This document shows, in pieces, positions 63,473 to 64,000 of a stretch of 64,000 nt of DNA; the stretch's first letter is position 1; every line of letters starts with the position of its first letter. The position numbers and the translations under genes were made by a program. The notes under the pieces are model-generated. The model did not search any database and was not told where the DNA came from. It saw nothing but the letters and a program-made list of their open reading frames with translations. Source of the stretch: Varroa destructor (taxonomy: Eukaryota; Arthropoda; Arachnida; Mesostigmata; Varroidae); contig NW_019211460.1 of the NCBI RefSeq assembly GCF_002443255.2, positions 35,473,498 to 35,537,497 on the forward strand, written 5' to 3'.

Positions 63473-64000
63473 CTGAAAAAAATAATACACAAAAAAAAAC
63501 TGTCATAATATATGATCGTATAATTGTCCTTTTCCGTTATCCTATTACTGCTTGCTGATGATGTTACTATATCCAAAGATGAAGTATACGCCCCGATTTT
63601 AGGTTTCATTATTATGCTTTATTGTACGATAGGAATTACTGGACGCGTAAAATTTACAATATAGTATCTTTTTTAATTTACAATAGGAGTGGCAATGGTG
63701 TCAACTTATGTATGTAAATGGCATATGTAAATCCACGGTGCAAACTCGAAATTGTGGCACTGGTCCTTGTTTGGTGCTATTTCAAATTAGTACAAATATT
63801 AATCAGTTCGCAGCGACGAACTCGGATAATTTCGAATTCTCACAAATGTCTAATAATGCCGGTAGTTAATTGTCACGATGATTAACTACTGTATTATGTC
63901 AAAGTTAACATGACTCAAGCACAACTTCTAAACACTGCTAACCGATGGTTTTATGTGTGATCACCTACTGCTATTTGATTCATATGATAGGTAGCAATAT
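63473..64000. other. Right edge, nothing recognised
   Basis: AT-rich sequence. The exon upstream of the candidate at 63213-63472 was not seen here. Confidence 0.3.

Overview
This is a eukaryotic, AT-rich nuclear window. Genes are split by GT-AG introns, use AATAAA poly(A) signals and sit in long non-coding tracts with decayed DNA transposons, (TA)n runs and one degenerate LINE-type reverse transcriptase. The gene set (a TTC7 orthologue and a tandem pair of DUF229 membrane proteins) and the compact exons suggest an arthropod. A mite or tick is my guess, but nothing here proves the lineage.

Layout. 1-10.3 kb: transposon debris (mariner, LINE RT), several inverted repeats, no convincing gene. 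10.3-12.6 kb: a GC-rich region that looks like a divergent promoter. The first coding exon of a probable mitochondrially targeted protein (minus strand) lies on its left and exon 1 of TTC7 (plus strand) on its right. 12.6-22.5 kb: complete TTC7 in eight coding exons, 859 residues. Intron 2 carries a decayed pogo/Tigger-like element, and intron 4 carries two decayed Tc1/mariner elements and probably uses a GC-AG splice pair. 24.0-34.2 kb: minus-strand exons that assemble into two genes I cannot name. Each ends in a long hydrophilic, probably disordered region and one C-terminal membrane span. 41.1-59.9 kb: two paralogous three-exon genes for DUF229 (alkaline-phosphatase-fold) type II membrane proteins, in tandem and with matching intron phases. 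The upstream copy has a single in-frame TGA at codon 140, so it is a young pseudogene, a segregating null allele or a sequencing error. The rest is intergenic, with fragments and weak exon candidates.

Function. TTC7 scaffolds the plasma-membrane PI4-kinase III alpha complex. The DUF229 proteins are predicted type II proteins with a lumenal or extracellular alkaline-phosphatase-like domain. The two minus-strand genes are the best candidates for something undescribed: exon joins keep frame, the tail-anchor layout is shared, and I recognise no family. Many exons here lack an ATG, so I built the gene models from splice sites and phase agreement.
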